From an uncultured Clostridia bacterium (GTDB lineage Bacteria > Bacillota > Clostridia > UBA1381): 64,000 bases of DNA. The position numbers and the translations under genes are program-made. Below the pieces are notes generated by a model. That model saw only the letters and a program-made list of their open reading frames with translations, was not told the DNA's origin and ran no database searches. The stretch covers positions 1 through 64,000 of the forward strand of contig CALXWJ010000070.1 of the NCBI GenBank assembly GCA_944392335.1, read 5' to 3'. Positions 38,467 through 48,085 of the stretch are shown here, piece after piece (positions within the stretch are counted from its first letter, which is position 1; the number at the start of each line of letters is the position of its first letter).

Positions 38467-39801
38467 TTAAAGCCGCGGATTAAAATTTATCTCCGAATCG
38501 GAAAGCCTTTCAATAAAATCAAATCCGTCGTTATCAACAGGTGTTATTTTGATTCTCAGCTTTTCGCTCAATTCATTTAATGACATATCATCCAAAAATA
38601 TATCTTCGTCCGCTTTTAACATACAAGACGGAATGAATAACTCGCTGCCTAACGGCTTATTTTTTATCTGTTCATATATGTCACTTCCGACAACAAGTCC
38701 CGAAACGCTGGCTCCGCCTCCGAAAAAATTATTTTTTATGGGATATACATTGACTTTTAGACCCTGAACCTTTTTTTCAAGTATCTGACATAAATCCTTT
38801 ATAAATTTATATGATATTTCTCCGGTTGCAACAGATACCTCTCTGTTGATTTTTTTTACATTTAAATGTTTAATACCTGTGTCAAATTCTTCTCTCATAC
38901 TTGCAACAAGTCCCACTCCGTTTTCAAGCTGAGGAAAACCTTCATAGGCTCGCGCGTCAGGGATCAATTCTTCGGCATTGATATAAAATTCATCTGCCAA
39001 ATATACAAATCTTGTTTCTTTTTTTTCCAAAAGCTTTTTTTGCCAATCCTCCACCTGCCGTATTACCTTTTCAGAGCTTTCCTTGTCAAACGCTTTTAAT
39101 TCGCACAATCCATCTCTGAACGCGGTCAATCCGACAGGCACCACCGAAACGCTTTCCACAAACGGATACAGCTCGGACAGATCCTTTATTGTTCTGTCAA
39201 GCTCCTCTTTATCATTATAATCAATGCATAAAACGATTTGGCAATTCATATGAATGTTATTTTTTGCAAATCGTTTCATTATATCATACAGCTTACCCGC
39301 GTTCTTGTTTTTCAGCATTTTCACCCGTAACTGAGGATTTGTTGTGTGCACCGAAATATTGATCGGAGAAATTCTCATTTTAATAAGCCTGTCAATATCA
39401 TCATCCGTTAAATTTGTCAGTGTGACGTAATTGCCCTGCAGGAAAGAGAGTCTTGTATCGTCATCCTTAAAATAAACTGTATCGCGCATCCCCTTTGGCA
39501 GCTGATCAATAAAGCAAAAAATACATTTGTTCCGGCAGCTTTGCGCTTTGTCCGCAAGTGATTCTTCAAAATCGATCCCCAAATCTTCATAATCATTTTC
39601 AATTGTGATCTCTTCGATCATTCCGTTCTTTTTTTCAACCTGCAAAACAACTTCATATTCCGAAGTAAGATACCGATACTCCAATATGTCATGAAAATCA
39701 TGACCGTTAACGGTCAATATTCTGTCTCCCGCCTCAATTCCCGCCTCCTCGGCAATCGATCCGGCTTCAACATATCCGACAACAGTATTAGGATTTTTCA
39801 A
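38467..39801 (-). CDS. DUF512 radical-SAM protein with PDZ-like domain
   Basis: A 444-residue protein starting at a TTG (GGGGG lies about ten bases upstream). A PDZ-like domain fills about 1-70 (AGSIAEEAGIEAGDRILTVN). A radical-SAM type cluster site follows at about 88-97 (CRNKCIFCFID), with conserved DDDTRLSFLQGNYVTLTNL just after it. The C-terminal DUF512 region has GLVASMREE and FFGGGASVSG. The family is widespread in Clostridia next to der, with no settled reaction. Cysteine spacing fits a 4Fe-4S cluster that cleaves S-adenosylmethionine. Confidence 0.9.
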   Translation of the reverse strand: MKNPNTVVGYVEAGSIAEEAGIEAGDRILTVNGHDFHDILEYRYLTSEYEVVLQVEKKNGMIEEITIENDYEDLGIDFEESLADKAQSCRNKCIFCFIDQLPKGMRDTVYFKDDDTRLSFLQGNYVTLTNLTDDDIDRLIKMRISPINISVHTTNPQLRVKMLKNKNAGKLYDIMKRFAKNNIHMNCQIVLCIDYNDKEELDRTIKDLSELYPFVESVSVVPVGLTAFRDGLCELKAFDKESSEKVIRQVEDWQKKLLEKKETRFVYLADEFYINAEELIPDARAYEGFPQLENGVGLVASMREEFDTGIKHLNVKKINREVSVATGEISYKFIKDLCQILEKKVQGLKVNVYPIKNNFFGGGASVSGLVVGSDIYEQIKNKPLGSELFIPSCMLKADEDIFLDDMSLNELSEKLRIKITPVDNDGFDFIERLSDSEINFNPRL

Positions 39802-39966
39802 AATACAGCAGCCCCCTTGAAAACATTAAATCTTAAATGTAAAAACAAATTATCTTTTGTAAAAAGCCTCATTATATATTTTCCCACAAATTGGTTAAAT
39901 AATCAAGTCTTTTTTCTAAATTTATGCTTAATTTATATAATAAATGATTCAGTCTGCAATATGTTA

Positions 39967-39995
39967 TTGACAAATCCACACAAAAGTTGTAGAAT
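39967..39995 (+). promoter_or_regulatory. Promoter of the first MATE gene
   Basis: A consensus TTGACA (39967-39972), a 17-base spacer and TAGAAT (39990-39995), about 50 bases before the ATG at 40047, which has an AAAGGA site. Confidence 0.75.
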
Positions 39996-40046
39996 ACCTT
40001 TGTTTTTAAAGAGGCCTATGCCCCATAGAAAGGACTGTTTCTTATC

Positions 40047-41393
40047 ATGGATAAAAATTCACGTATTATCAGCGGTAATGTGTTTGTGAATATGCTCATA
40101 TTTTCATTCCCTATAATATTGACAGGTATATTGCAGCTGTTATACAATGCCGCGGACATAATAGTTGTAGGACGATATGCCGGCAGTAATTCATTGGCAG
40201 CGGTAGGTGCGACAAGCTCTCTTATTAACTTATTCACAAACCTGTTTATAGGGCTTTCAAGCGGAACGAGTGTTTGTGTCGCGCACTTTACAGGCGAAAA
40301 AAATTCAAATGCAGTAAGCAAATCTGTACATACGTCGGTGGGAATTTCTTTAATAAGCGGGATATTTCTGACAATTCTCGGTCTGTTCTTATCAAAGCTT
40401 ATGTTAGAGGTTATGTCCACACCCGATGATATTATTAATGAAGCAACCTTATATATGCAAATAATCTTTCTCGGGATGCCCGCATCATTGCTTTTTAATT
40501 TCGGCGCCGCAATTCTCCGTGCGTCAGGGGATACAAAAACCCCTTTGATTTTTCTGTCCGTATCCGGAATAATAAACGTAATACTTAACCTGGTTTTTGT
40601 TATTATTTTTAAACTTAATGCCGCAGGCGTTGGGATTGCCACGATAATATCACAGTATATTTCGGCAGCGCTTATTGTTATACATCTTATGAGGGTGGAA
40701 AGCGACTGTAAATTAAATCCGAAAAACATAAGGATCGATAAACATATTCTTGTCAGGATTCTCAGGATCGGCTTACCTGCCGGTTTCCAAGGAACGCTTT
40801 TCTCCATTTCCAATGTTCTGATACAATCTTCAATAAACGGCTTTGGTTACCTGGCAATAGCGGGAAACTCCGCGGCGTCAAATGTTGAAGGCTTTACCTA
40901 TACTGCTATGAACTCCTTCCATCAATCCATGCTGACCTTTGTCGGACAGAATGTAGGCGCAAAGAAAACTCATCGGCTGAAAAAAATTATTCTGACCGGC
41001 TGCGCTCAAGTAACCATTGTAGGTATTGTCCTTGGCTTTGTCTGCCTGTTCCTCGGCGCCCCGCTGCTTAATCTGTATACACCGGGAGATAATGAAGTTA
41101 TCGCATACGGTTTAAAACGAATGAGTATAATTCTTCCTACATATTTTACATGTGGTATAATGGATGTTATTGTAGGCGCTCTGCGTGGTATGGGTTCCTC
41201 CTTAGTTCCTATGATAGTTACTGTTGTCGGCGTATGCGGCTTAAGAATAGTTTGGATATATACCATATTCGAAAAAATACCTACCCTTGAATGTCTGTAT
41301 ACATCATATCCCGTATCATGGATAATTACCTCATTAATAAATGCTCTTTTATGTATATATATTGCAAGAAAAATAATACGAAAAAATCAGTAA
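40047..41393 (+). CDS. MATE-family multidrug/metabolite exporter
   Basis: A 448-residue membrane antiporter with about twelve hydrophobic segments in two pseudo-repeats. It opens near ISGNVFVNMLIFSFPIILTG and has ADIIVVGRYAG at about 34-44, a typical MATE segment-2 strand, and GDTKTPLIFL later. It most resembles the DinF/NorM-like clostridial branch. The exported compound is unknown. It has its own promoter and strong terminator, so it is a single-gene unit. Confidence 0.9.
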   Translation: MDKNSRIISGNVFVNMLIFSFPIILTGILQLLYNAADIIVVGRYAGSNSLAAVGATSSLINLFTNLFIGLSSGTSVCVAHFTGEKNSNAVSKSVHTSVGISLISGIFLTILGLFLSKLMLEVMSTPDDIINEATLYMQIIFLGMPASLLFNFGAAILRASGDTKTPLIFLSVSGIINVILNLVFVIIFKLNAAGVGIATIISQYISAALIVIHLMRVESDCKLNPKNIRIDKHILVRILRIGLPAGFQGTLFSISNVLIQSSINGFGYLAIAGNSAASNVEGFTYTAMNSFHQSMLTFVGQNVGAKKTHRLKKIILTGCAQVTIVGIVLGFVCLFLGAPLLNLYTPGDNEVIAYGLKRMSIILPTYFTCGIMDVIVGALRGMGSSLVPMIVTVVGVCGLRIVWIYTIFEKIPTLECLYTSYPVSWIITSLINALLCIYIARKIIRKNQ

Positions 41394-41467
41394 CTGAAAT
41401 TAACTCAACAACATACTTTCAGTAAGTATCAGATATTTTTCAGAATCTGTAAAATCCATATTTTGGC

Positions 41468-41514
41468 AAAAAAATCCGGACAGCTTTCATTGTGATCCCT
41501 GTCCGGATTTTTTT
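41468..41514. terminator. Strong bidirectional terminator
   Basis: Arms AAAAAAATCCGGACAG (41468-41483) and CTGTCCGGATTTTTTT (41499-41514) around a 15-base loop. A T run follows in both directions, so it ends both the MATE and the convergent URO-D-like transcripts. Confidence 0.9.
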
Positions 41515-41523
41515 CGGTTTTTT

Positions 41524-42552
41524 TCAGATATTTTGAGGCAATACACCGTATTCATTGAAATAATCCGCAGTATATGCGGCTTTATCACGCGAATCCACGC
41601 TTATATGCTGAGCTAAGTGGAGTTTTTGCGGTTCTTCTATTTCGGATAAATCTCTGATTACTGAAGTAGGATATTGACCGCATACATCACGAAAGAATTT
41701 CAGCGACTGCACTGTTTGAGGGCAGTCCCGTACAAGATTTAATATTTTCAGATTTGGAATATTCGATAAATTTCCCCATTGATGCATTGAGTCGGCACAG
41801 CAATGTACTCCTATCGCGCCGTATCTTGATGAAAACTCCAAAAGTTCTTTTTCAAAAAATTCTTTATATATATCGGCGCTCACCGAACCTATTTCGTCTT
41901 CGGACACAGAAACACCAAAAGGCATATAATAATCGGGAAAATGGGCTATGAATTCTCTTCCGAATCTTTTAAACCACTCATCCAAAAAATCAAACATGAA
42001 TATTTTTACTTTCTCCGATAATTCCTTTACTGCCTCAGGCGCGTCATACATAGCAGCATAAAAATCACTTTTATCCCATATAAGAGCGGCTATATCCATA
42101 GGCGTTTGTATATCGGGAAGTCCGAACAAAGCGTCTTTTCCTGCCCGTTTTGACAGCCTGTCTGCCGCTTCAAATAAATTAACAAGTTTGGTATCCTCAA
42201 GCTTTGGGATCCTTATTTTCTTTACATCACGCCAATTGGTAATTCGGGGTATTGCACAAGGATTGTTGTTGTTCGGTTTATATACCGAACAGCCGAAAGC
42301 TTCCGCAAAAATTTCCGTTCCGGTAATCATGGTCATAAACGGTATTGTATTATCATGAATAACAGAGACATTTTCCATTTGTTTTATAAATCTTTCAAAG
42401 GTCCAATCCTCTCTTTGTTTCATATTCTCCCACCAAAGCATAGGTCTTTTGGGCATATCCTCGGTGCAGTCGATCACAAGCAGCCGGTTGACATTGGTTG
42501 ATACGTCGGCAAAATCGATCCATTTTTGTTTTCTTAAAGCTATATTATCCAT
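41524..42552 (-). CDS. Third URO-D-superfamily protein
   Basis: A 342-residue cytoplasmic protein, more distant than the two at 23-26 kb. It shows URO-D fold features (IRIPKLEDTK, SAPITF-like barrel strands and IGVHCCADSMHQW at about 247-260). At the metal-binding strand His-Cys-Cys occurs, compatible with thiolate-zinc chemistry as in methylcobamide methyltransferases. The canonical HemE N-terminus is absent. It is divergent from an AraC gene starting at 42650, repeating the URO-D/AraC pairing seen near 24 kb. GAGGGTG lies just before the ATG. Its reaction is unknown. Confidence 0.68.
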   Translation of the reverse strand: MDNIALRKQKWIDFADVSTNVNRLLVIDCTEDMPKRPMLWWENMKQREDWTFERFIKQMENVSVIHDNTIPFMTMITGTEIFAEAFGCSVYKPNNNNPCAIPRITNWRDVKKIRIPKLEDTKLVNLFEAADRLSKRAGKDALFGLPDIQTPMDIAALIWDKSDFYAAMYDAPEAVKELSEKVKIFMFDFLDEWFKRFGREFIAHFPDYYMPFGVSVSEDEIGSVSADIYKEFFEKELLEFSSRYGAIGVHCCADSMHQWGNLSNIPNLKILNLVRDCPQTVQSLKFFRDVCGQYPTSVIRDLSEIEEPQKLHLAQHISVDSRDKAAYTADYFNEYGVLPQNI

Positions 42553-42614
42553 TATTTCACACCCTCTATATGATAAATTTATCTTAATTATATCATATAT
42601 AAAATATTAATACC

Positions 42615-42643
42615 TTGACAATAAAGACCGGTATCTGTATAAT
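42615..42643 (+). promoter_or_regulatory. Promoter giving an apparently leaderless AraC mRNA
   Basis: Consensus TTGACA (42615-42620), exactly 17 bases, then TATAAT (42638-42643). The start codon at 42650 is only six bases past the -10 box, so transcription should begin at or next to the ATG. No ribosome site fits before it. Confidence 0.75.
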
Positions 42644-42649
42644 ATAGAC

Positions 42650-43495
42650 ATGAATAAATATGAATTAAAAGATTTATCAAGAAAAAAATTTTACGATTTT
42701 AATATAGAATCAGGCGGCGTAAACGGTGATTTTAAAATACACTCTCATAATTTTTGCGAGATATTTTTTGTGCTGTCGGGCACGGGCAAACATATATCGG
42801 GGGATACCGAATATTTTCTTAAAAGGGGTGAATTATTTGCGGTAAAAGGTTCCGAACAACACGGTTTCACCTCATGCACTGATTTAAAAATCATCAACAT
42901 TATGTTTAAAATATCACCTGAAATCATACAAATGTGCAAAGATATACCGGGCTTTTGGGTTTTGTTTTTACATGAACAAAACATAGGCAGCATTTCACAC
43001 ATTTCTTTATCGGAGGAAGAATGTATACAGGTAAAAAGCTGGTGTGATATACTTATGCGGGAATACAAGGAAGACAGACCCGGCAATATTGCCGTATGTT
43101 ATTCCATATTGATACAGCTGATTGTTTTTTTGTCACGCAGATGTGAAAATATACCAGAAAATCTTTTACAGCTGGATTTTAAAATAGCTAAAGCGCTGAT
43201 TTTTCTCGAAAGCAATTACATAGAAAAAACAGACCTTAATAAACTTGCACGCATAGTGGGTTTTTCTCCAAGACATTTATCAAGGCTTTTTGAAGAATTT
43301 TACAAGACCTCACCCATGAAATACCTCATGAATATAAGATTGAATCATGCAAAACAATTATTGATAAAAACAAACTATTCCATAACCGAAGTTGCAGGAT
43401 TATGCGGTTTTTCCGACGGGAACCATTTTTCAAAGGCTTTTAGACAGCATATAGGGCAGCCGCCTAATGAATGGAGAAAAAATTTTCAAAATTAG
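42650..43495 (+). CDS. AraC-family regulator, probably from a leaderless transcript
   Basis: A 281-residue regulator. The N-terminal cupin sensor includes FKIHSHNFCEIFFVLSG (about 30-45) and YFLKRGELFAV. The C-terminal AraC domain at about 185-280 has two helix-turn-helix units (LNKLARIVGFSPRHLSRLFE and YSITEVAGLCGFSDGNHFSK), then GQPPNEWRKN. It is divergent from the URO-D-like gene at 41524, which it probably controls. There is no other in-frame Met for a long distance, so the start at the transcript edge is the best choice. Confidence 0.88.
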   Translation: MNKYELKDLSRKKFYDFNIESGGVNGDFKIHSHNFCEIFFVLSGTGKHISGDTEYFLKRGELFAVKGSEQHGFTSCTDLKIINIMFKISPEIIQMCKDIPGFWVLFLHEQNIGSISHISLSEEECIQVKSWCDILMREYKEDRPGNIAVCYSILIQLIVFLSRRCENIPENLLQLDFKIAKALIFLESNYIEKTDLNKLARIVGFSPRHLSRLFEEFYKTSPMKYLMNIRLNHAKQLLIKTNYSITEVAGLCGFSDGNHFSKAFRQHIGQPPNEWRKNFQN

Positions 43496-43563
43496 ATTTA
43501 CATAAAAAAAACGGTATTTCGAAAATAAATTTATATAACACGAACAGTTATCATCTGATATAC

Positions 43564-43609
43564 AAAACTCCTGAATCCGAATTTTCACAATCCGATTCAG
43601 GAGTTTTTT
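43564..43609. terminator. Strong terminator between AraC and leuS
   Basis: Arms AAAACTCCTGAATC (43564-43577) and GATTCAGGAGTTTTTT (43594-43609). It works for the plus-strand AraC gene and, having A/T runs on both sides, probably for the convergent leuS as well. Confidence 0.88.
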
Positions 43610-43686
43610 ATTCAATATATGCTTATCATTTTTCTAACATAAAAGTTCCTTGCACATTTTAGGTGATTTTTATATCAGATACCATA

Positions 43687-46098
43687 TTATTTAACTACAA
43701 TATTTACAAGCTTTCCCGCAACTGCAATAGCTTTTATTACTGTTTTGCCGCTGATAAGCTCCTTTACCTTATCGGAAGCCATAACAATTTCTTCGGTTTT
43801 TTCTTTATCGAGTCCGGCAGGTATCATAAGCCTTTCTTTTACCTTACCGTTAATCTGAATTGCAATTTCGATCTCATCATCAACAGTCTTATCTTCATCA
43901 TATTCAGGCCACCGACGCAATGACAGCAAACCGCCGTTTCCATACTTTTCCCACAATTCCTCCGTCATGTGAGGCGCGACAGGATTTAATAAAGTAATCA
44001 AAACCATATATTCTGCCTTGTTGACTTTTCCCTTTTTATAAAAATCATTAACAAGACTCATTAAAGCCGCAATTGCAGTATTAAACTTCATTCTCTCATA
44101 GTCTTCGCCGACCTTTTTGATGGTTTTGTGAATATTCTTTTCAAGGTCTTTTGAATACTCGTCTCCGTCAACAAGCATATCCTGAATGTTCCAAACCCTT
44201 TCCATAAACTTGTAGCATCCTTTTAATCCCTGCTGTGACCAAGGCGTCGACTGTTCAAATGCACCGATAAACATTTCGTATGTTCTGAATGCATCCGCCC
44301 CGAATTCATTAACAACGTCATCCGGGTTTACAACGTTCCCCCTTGACTTGGACATTTTTTCATTATTTTCTCCCAAGATCATTCCGTGGGATGTTCTCTT
44401 CATATATGGTTCCTTTGTCGGAACCGCCCCTATATCATAAAGGAATTTATGCCAAAATCTTGAATACAGTAAGTGCAAAGTGGTATGCTCCATACCTCCG
44501 TTATACCAGTCAACCGGCATCCAATATTCAAGCGCCTCTTTTGATGCAAATTCTTTATCGTTATGAGGATCGGTATATCTTAAAAAATACCAGCTTGAGC
44601 CTGCCCATTGAGGCATTGTGTCTGTTTCTCTTTTTGCGGGTTTTCCGCACTTGGGGCAGGTTGTATTTATCCAGTCATATGCTTTTGCAAGAGGCGACTC
44701 CCCGTTTTCTCCCGGTTCAAAGGTTTCTACCTCAGGCAATAAAAGGGGTAAATCGCTGTCGTCAATGGAAACCCAGCCGCAATCCTCGCAATATACCAGA
44801 GGGATAGGCTCACCCCAGTAACGCTGACGTGAAAATACCCAATCCCGAAGTTTAAAGTTTACCTTTCTCTTTCCCAGGCCTTTTTCTTCAAGCCAATCGA
44901 TTATTGCCGGGATCGCCTCCTTAACAGGCATTCCGTTTAAAAATCCGGAATTTACCATATTGCCTTTATATACATCGGTGTATGCCTCGCTCTGTACATC
45001 CTTGCCGCCCGATACAACTTCTATTATAGGCATATTGAATTTTTTCGCGAATTCCCAGTCACGTGTGTCATGTGCCGGCACCGCCATAATTGCACCCGTG
45101 CCGTATGTGACCAATACATAATCGGATATCCATACCGGCAGCTTGGCGTCATTCACCGGGTTGACCGCATATACGCCTTTTAATTGCGCTCCTGTTTTAT
45201 CTTTTGCCATTTCCGTTCTTTCAAATTCGGATTTCTTTGAGGCCTGCAATATATAATCCTTTACTTCATCAGGATTTTCAATAGCCGGCAATAATTTTTG
45301 AACAAGATTATGTTCAGGTGACAATACAACGTATGTCGCGCCGAATAATGTGTCAGGTCTTGTGGTATATACCGTCATTTCATCACCGGATGTAAGCATA
45401 AATTTAACCTCCGCACCCTCGGAACGGCCGATCCAATTTTTCTGCTGTGTTTTCACGCGTTCAATATAATCAACATCGTCAAGGTCATCTATTAAACGCT
45501 GCGCATATTCCGTTATTTTAAGCATCCATTGACTCTTTCTTCTTTGAACTACCTCGCTTCCGCATCTTTCACAGACGCCGTTCACCACTTCTTCATTGGA
45601 AAGCCCTACCTTACATCCTGTGCACCAGTTGATCGGCATTTCCTGTTTATATGCAAGTCCTTTTTCAAACAATTGCTTAAAAATCCACTGTGTCCACTTA
45701 TAATACTCGGGATCTGTTGTATTTATTTCCCTTTGCCAGTCAAAGGAAAATCCAAGCATTTTTAACTGTCTTTTAAAATTTGCTATATTCTTCTTTGTAA
45801 TGATTTTAGGGTGAATTTTATTCTTTATCGCGAAATTTTCGGTAGGAAGTCCAAACGCGTCCCATCCTATAGGGTATAAAACGTTATACCCTTCCATTCT
45901 TCTTTTTCTTGCTATTATATCAAGCGCCGTATAGCTTCTCGGATGTCCTACATGAAGCCCCGCCCCGGACGGATAAGGGAATTCGATCATTGCGAAATAC
46001 TTCGGCTTATCACTGTTGTTCTCAGCATGAAAGCAGTTGGCGTCATCCCATTTTTTTTGCCATTTTGCTTCAATCTCTTTAAAATTGTAATTTTCCAT
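43687..46098 (-). CDS. leuS: Leucyl-tRNA synthetase
   Basis: A complete 803-residue class I synthetase charging tRNA-Leu. It contains the HIGH-type [12 protein letters not shown] (about 41-52), the inserted editing domain with TTRPDTLFG and [10 protein letters not shown], the KMSKS motif (about 574-578), zinc-binding Cys clusters (CTGCKVG, CERCGS) and a C-terminal anticodon-binding domain. AAAGGA lies 11 bases before the ATG. Only an 80-base gap separates it from rsfS, and no T-box leader fits there. Confidence 0.97.
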   Translation of the reverse strand: MENYNFKEIEAKWQKKWDDANCFHAENNSDKPKYFAMIEFPYPSGAGLHVGHPRSYTALDIIARKRRMEGYNVLYPIGWDAFGLPTENFAIKNKIHPKIITKKNIANFKRQLKMLGFSFDWQREINTTDPEYYKWTQWIFKQLFEKGLAYKQEMPINWCTGCKVGLSNEEVVNGVCERCGSEVVQRRKSQWMLKITEYAQRLIDDLDDVDYIERVKTQQKNWIGRSEGAEVKFMLTSGDEMTVYTTRPDTLFGATYVVLSPEHNLVQKLLPAIENPDEVKDYILQASKKSEFERTEMAKDKTGAQLKGVYAVNPVNDAKLPVWISDYVLVTYGTGAIMAVPAHDTRDWEFAKKFNMPIIEVVSGGKDVQSEAYTDVYKGNMVNSGFLNGMPVKEAIPAIIDWLEEKGLGKRKVNFKLRDWVFSRQRYWGEPIPLVYCEDCGWVSIDDSDLPLLLPEVETFEPGENGESPLAKAYDWINTTCPKCGKPAKRETDTMPQWAGSSWYFLRYTDPHNDKEFASKEALEYWMPVDWYNGGMEHTTLHLLYSRFWHKFLYDIGAVPTKEPYMKRTSHGMILGENNEKMSKSRGNVVNPDDVVNEFGADAFRTYEMFIGAFEQSTPWSQQGLKGCYKFMERVWNIQDMLVDGDEYSKDLEKNIHKTIKKVGEDYERMKFNTAIAALMSLVNDFYKKGKVNKAEYMVLITLLNPVAPHMTEELWEKYGNGGLLSLRRWPEYDEDKTVDDEIEIAIQINGKVKERLMIPAGLDKEKTEEIVMASDKVKELISGKTVIKAIAVAGKLVNIVVK

Positions 46099-46178
46099 GT
46101 TTTATACATTCCTTTCAGAATTTCTTTAATAGTGATCGCAAAACACAATATACAGATTTCAGATTGTATAATTAATTA

Positions 46179-46517
46179 TTACTTTAGATCCAATTCAATT
46201 GTTTTCGCGTCTGACCAAAGCTTTTCCAAAGAATAAAATTCTCTTGTTTCTTCAAGCATTATATGGACTATTACATCATTATAATCCATCAAGATCCACG
46301 TACCGCCTTGATAGCCTTCCTTATGGGAAAGATCATATCCGTTTTCCTTCATTTTTTCTTCAACCTCGTCCGTACAGGCTCTTAATTGTGTTGTTGACGA
46401 ACAGCTGCATATTATGAAATAATTCCCCAATGATGTAACATCGGTTATATCAAGTGCAACTATATCTTTTGCTTTTTTATCGTACAATGTTTGAACAATT
46501 ATCTGTACTTTTTCCAT
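46179..46517 (-). CDS. rsfS: Ribosome-silencing factor RsfS
   Basis: A 112-residue protein that binds uL14 on the 50S subunit and blocks subunit joining in starvation. The start at MEKVQIIV is preferred because AAGG lies about seven bases upstream. The family core reads KKAKDIVALDITDVTSLGNYF, followed by GYQGGTWILMDYNDVIVHIM and the Glu/Arg-rich tail with REFYSLEKLW. It lies upstream of leuS on the same strand, a usual clostridial neighbourhood. Confidence 0.95.
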   Translation of the reverse strand: MEKVQIIVQTLYDKKAKDIVALDITDVTSLGNYFIICSCSSTTQLRACTDEVEEKMKENGYDLSHKEGYQGGTWILMDYNDVIVHIMLEETREFYSLEKLWSDAKTIELDLK

Positions 46518-46843
46518 CAAAACGCCTTCTTTCAAATATTTTCAAATACAAAACCGTATGTAATTTTTAGAATCTACGTTTTCAAAACCGCCGAATAATA
46601 ATTCATGCCGTCTCGCTTGAAAGATTACAATAAACATGCAAATTTTTATCAGAACATATCTGCCGTAAACAATACAAATTGTTCTATAAGAGCTTGTCCC
46701 GTTATTCAGCAGGGACAAGAGCGCCGCATATCAACGCTGTGATCAGCGGGAGATTGTTCTCTCACACTGTAATTACAGATATGAGCCCGCCGCCGGCAAG
46801 CGGCGTGGGGACAACTTGTGCACAGTTAAAAATACCGCATACG
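46518..46843 (+). other. Gene-free stretch before rsfS
   Basis: Bases 46518-46685 are AT-rich and show no coding frame or clear RNA; the rsfS promoter should lie here on the minus strand but no convincing hexamers were found. Bases 46686-46835 are repeat copy D. Confidence 0.5.
46686..46835 (+). repeat. Structured intergenic repeat, copy D
   Basis: About 150 bases. It opens AGCTTGTCCCGTTATTCAGC, has an ATCAGCGGGAGATTGT arm with the GTAATTACA-type return arm and a GC hairpin CCCGCCGCC / GGCGTGGGG, then ACAACTTG, completing the outer stem. It ends eight bases from the stop of the GH29 gene at 46844. Confidence 0.85.
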
Positions 46844-48064
46844 TCATACCATAAACAATTTCATGTTATTTAACTTGTAACCATCTTCGGCTTCATCTAT
46901 TGTCAGCTTAAATCTTTTTGAATAAGTCTGTGCAAATGCGGCTATGTGCTTATGTCCCACATATTCGCCTTTGTATATGGAAACACTATCTTCTTCCCAG
47001 AAACAGTTTGAGAAGGTAAATTTCTTGATTTTCTGTCCTTCCGATAAATCCTCTTCAAGAAGGAGAGTATTCACCGACCCCGGTTCGTCAAGCTCGAATA
47101 TATAATAATTTTCTTTTTTCTCAACAGTACATTTGATAGGATTTGCAAACCTTCTATCCAGCATTTCCTTCATCTTTTTGAAATTTGCACAGTCCTGTGC
47201 CGGGATCAGTCCTCTTCTGTCCGGGGCAAAGTTTAATAACAGGTTTCCCCCTCTGCCGACTGAATAGTCATACAATGCAACCAGATCCTCCGGACTTCTC
47301 AGAAGGTGTCCGTCATATTCACTGTAGAACCAATGCTCGCGTCTTACCTTACAATCACATTCATACGGCAAAAACTTTGGTTCTATTTGTGTGTCCTCTG
47401 TTTCATTGACCGAATGTCTTTCGGCATTTACAACATATCCGGTCCCGCACGGCACGATACCCTCTTCGTTTCCTACCCAGCGTACATCCGGGTCCCACAT
47501 TGAAAATATCATAATACCGGGCTGCAGTGTTCTGATAACATTTACAATCCTGTCCTTGTCATATTCATGTCCCTCCGAACCGCAGCCATCAAACCATATA
47601 TAATCTATTGTACCGTAATTTGTAAGCAATTCGCTTATCTGATTTATAAAATAATCATCATATTCCTTGTCGTCTATCAATTTATAATCCTTTTGGGCAG
47701 GACTGTAATACAAGCCTACCTTTAAGCCGTATTTCCTGCATGCATCGGTAAATTCTTTTACAACATCGCCCTTTCCATCCTTCCATGGAGAGTTTTTAAC
47801 ACTGTAATCGGAATATTTGGTAGGCCAGTTTGCAAAACCGTCATGATGCTTTGTAGTCAGTATTGCATAATTGGCGCCGCCTGCCTTTGCCATCTTTATC
47901 CACTGTTCGCAGTCAAGCTGTTTTGGATTAAATTTATCGGCGGGCATATCACTCCCGTCCCAGTCACGATGCCCTTCATAAAATGTCCTTATTCCGAAAT
48001 GGAAGAAAACGCCCACTTCCCAGCTTAAAAAATTCAATTGCTTTGCTGATGGTTTTATATTCAT
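46844..48064 (-). CDS. Second GH29 alpha-L-fucosidase
   Basis: A 406-residue enzyme without a signal peptide, so cytoplasmic. Markers are GVFFHFGIRTF at about 18-28, TTKHHDGFANW at about 70-80, VGLYYSPAQ at about 116 and the nucleophile Asp in YIWFDGCGSEG at about 160-170. It lacks the C-terminal beta domain length of full-size GH29 enzymes, with only about 100 residues after the barrel. AAAGGAG lies nine bases before the ATG. It is 22 bases after prfA on the same strand, an odd site for a catabolic gene, and it ends against repeat copy D, which suggests insertion into a housekeeping region. Only about moderate similarity to the enzyme at 27331 is visible, so different linkage preferences are likely. 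Confidence 0.9.
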   Translation of the reverse strand: MNIKPSAKQLNFLSWEVGVFFHFGIRTFYEGHRDWDGSDMPADKFNPKQLDCEQWIKMAKAGGANYAILTTKHHDGFANWPTKYSDYSVKNSPWKDGKGDVVKEFTDACRKYGLKVGLYYSPAQKDYKLIDDKEYDDYFINQISELLTNYGTIDYIWFDGCGSEGHEYDKDRIVNVIRTLQPGIMIFSMWDPDVRWVGNEEGIVPCGTGYVVNAERHSVNETEDTQIEPKFLPYECDCKVRREHWFYSEYDGHLLRSPEDLVALYDYSVGRGGNLLLNFAPDRRGLIPAQDCANFKKMKEMLDRRFANPIKCTVEKKENYYIFELDEPGSVNTLLLEEDLSEGQKIKKFTFSNCFWEEDSVSIYKGEYVGHKHIAAFAQTYSKRFKLTIDEAEDGYKLNNMKLFMV

Positions 48065-48085
48065 ATCAAATTTCTCCTTTGTATA

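Noticed and set aside
40016-40813. A 265-residue minus-strand frame
   Set aside because: It mirrors the MATE exporter gene, which has clear transmembrane composition, a promoter and a ribosome site.
46099-46178. T-box riboswitch before leuS
   Set aside because: The gap is only 80 bases and lacks the T-box sequence and an antiterminator hairpin.
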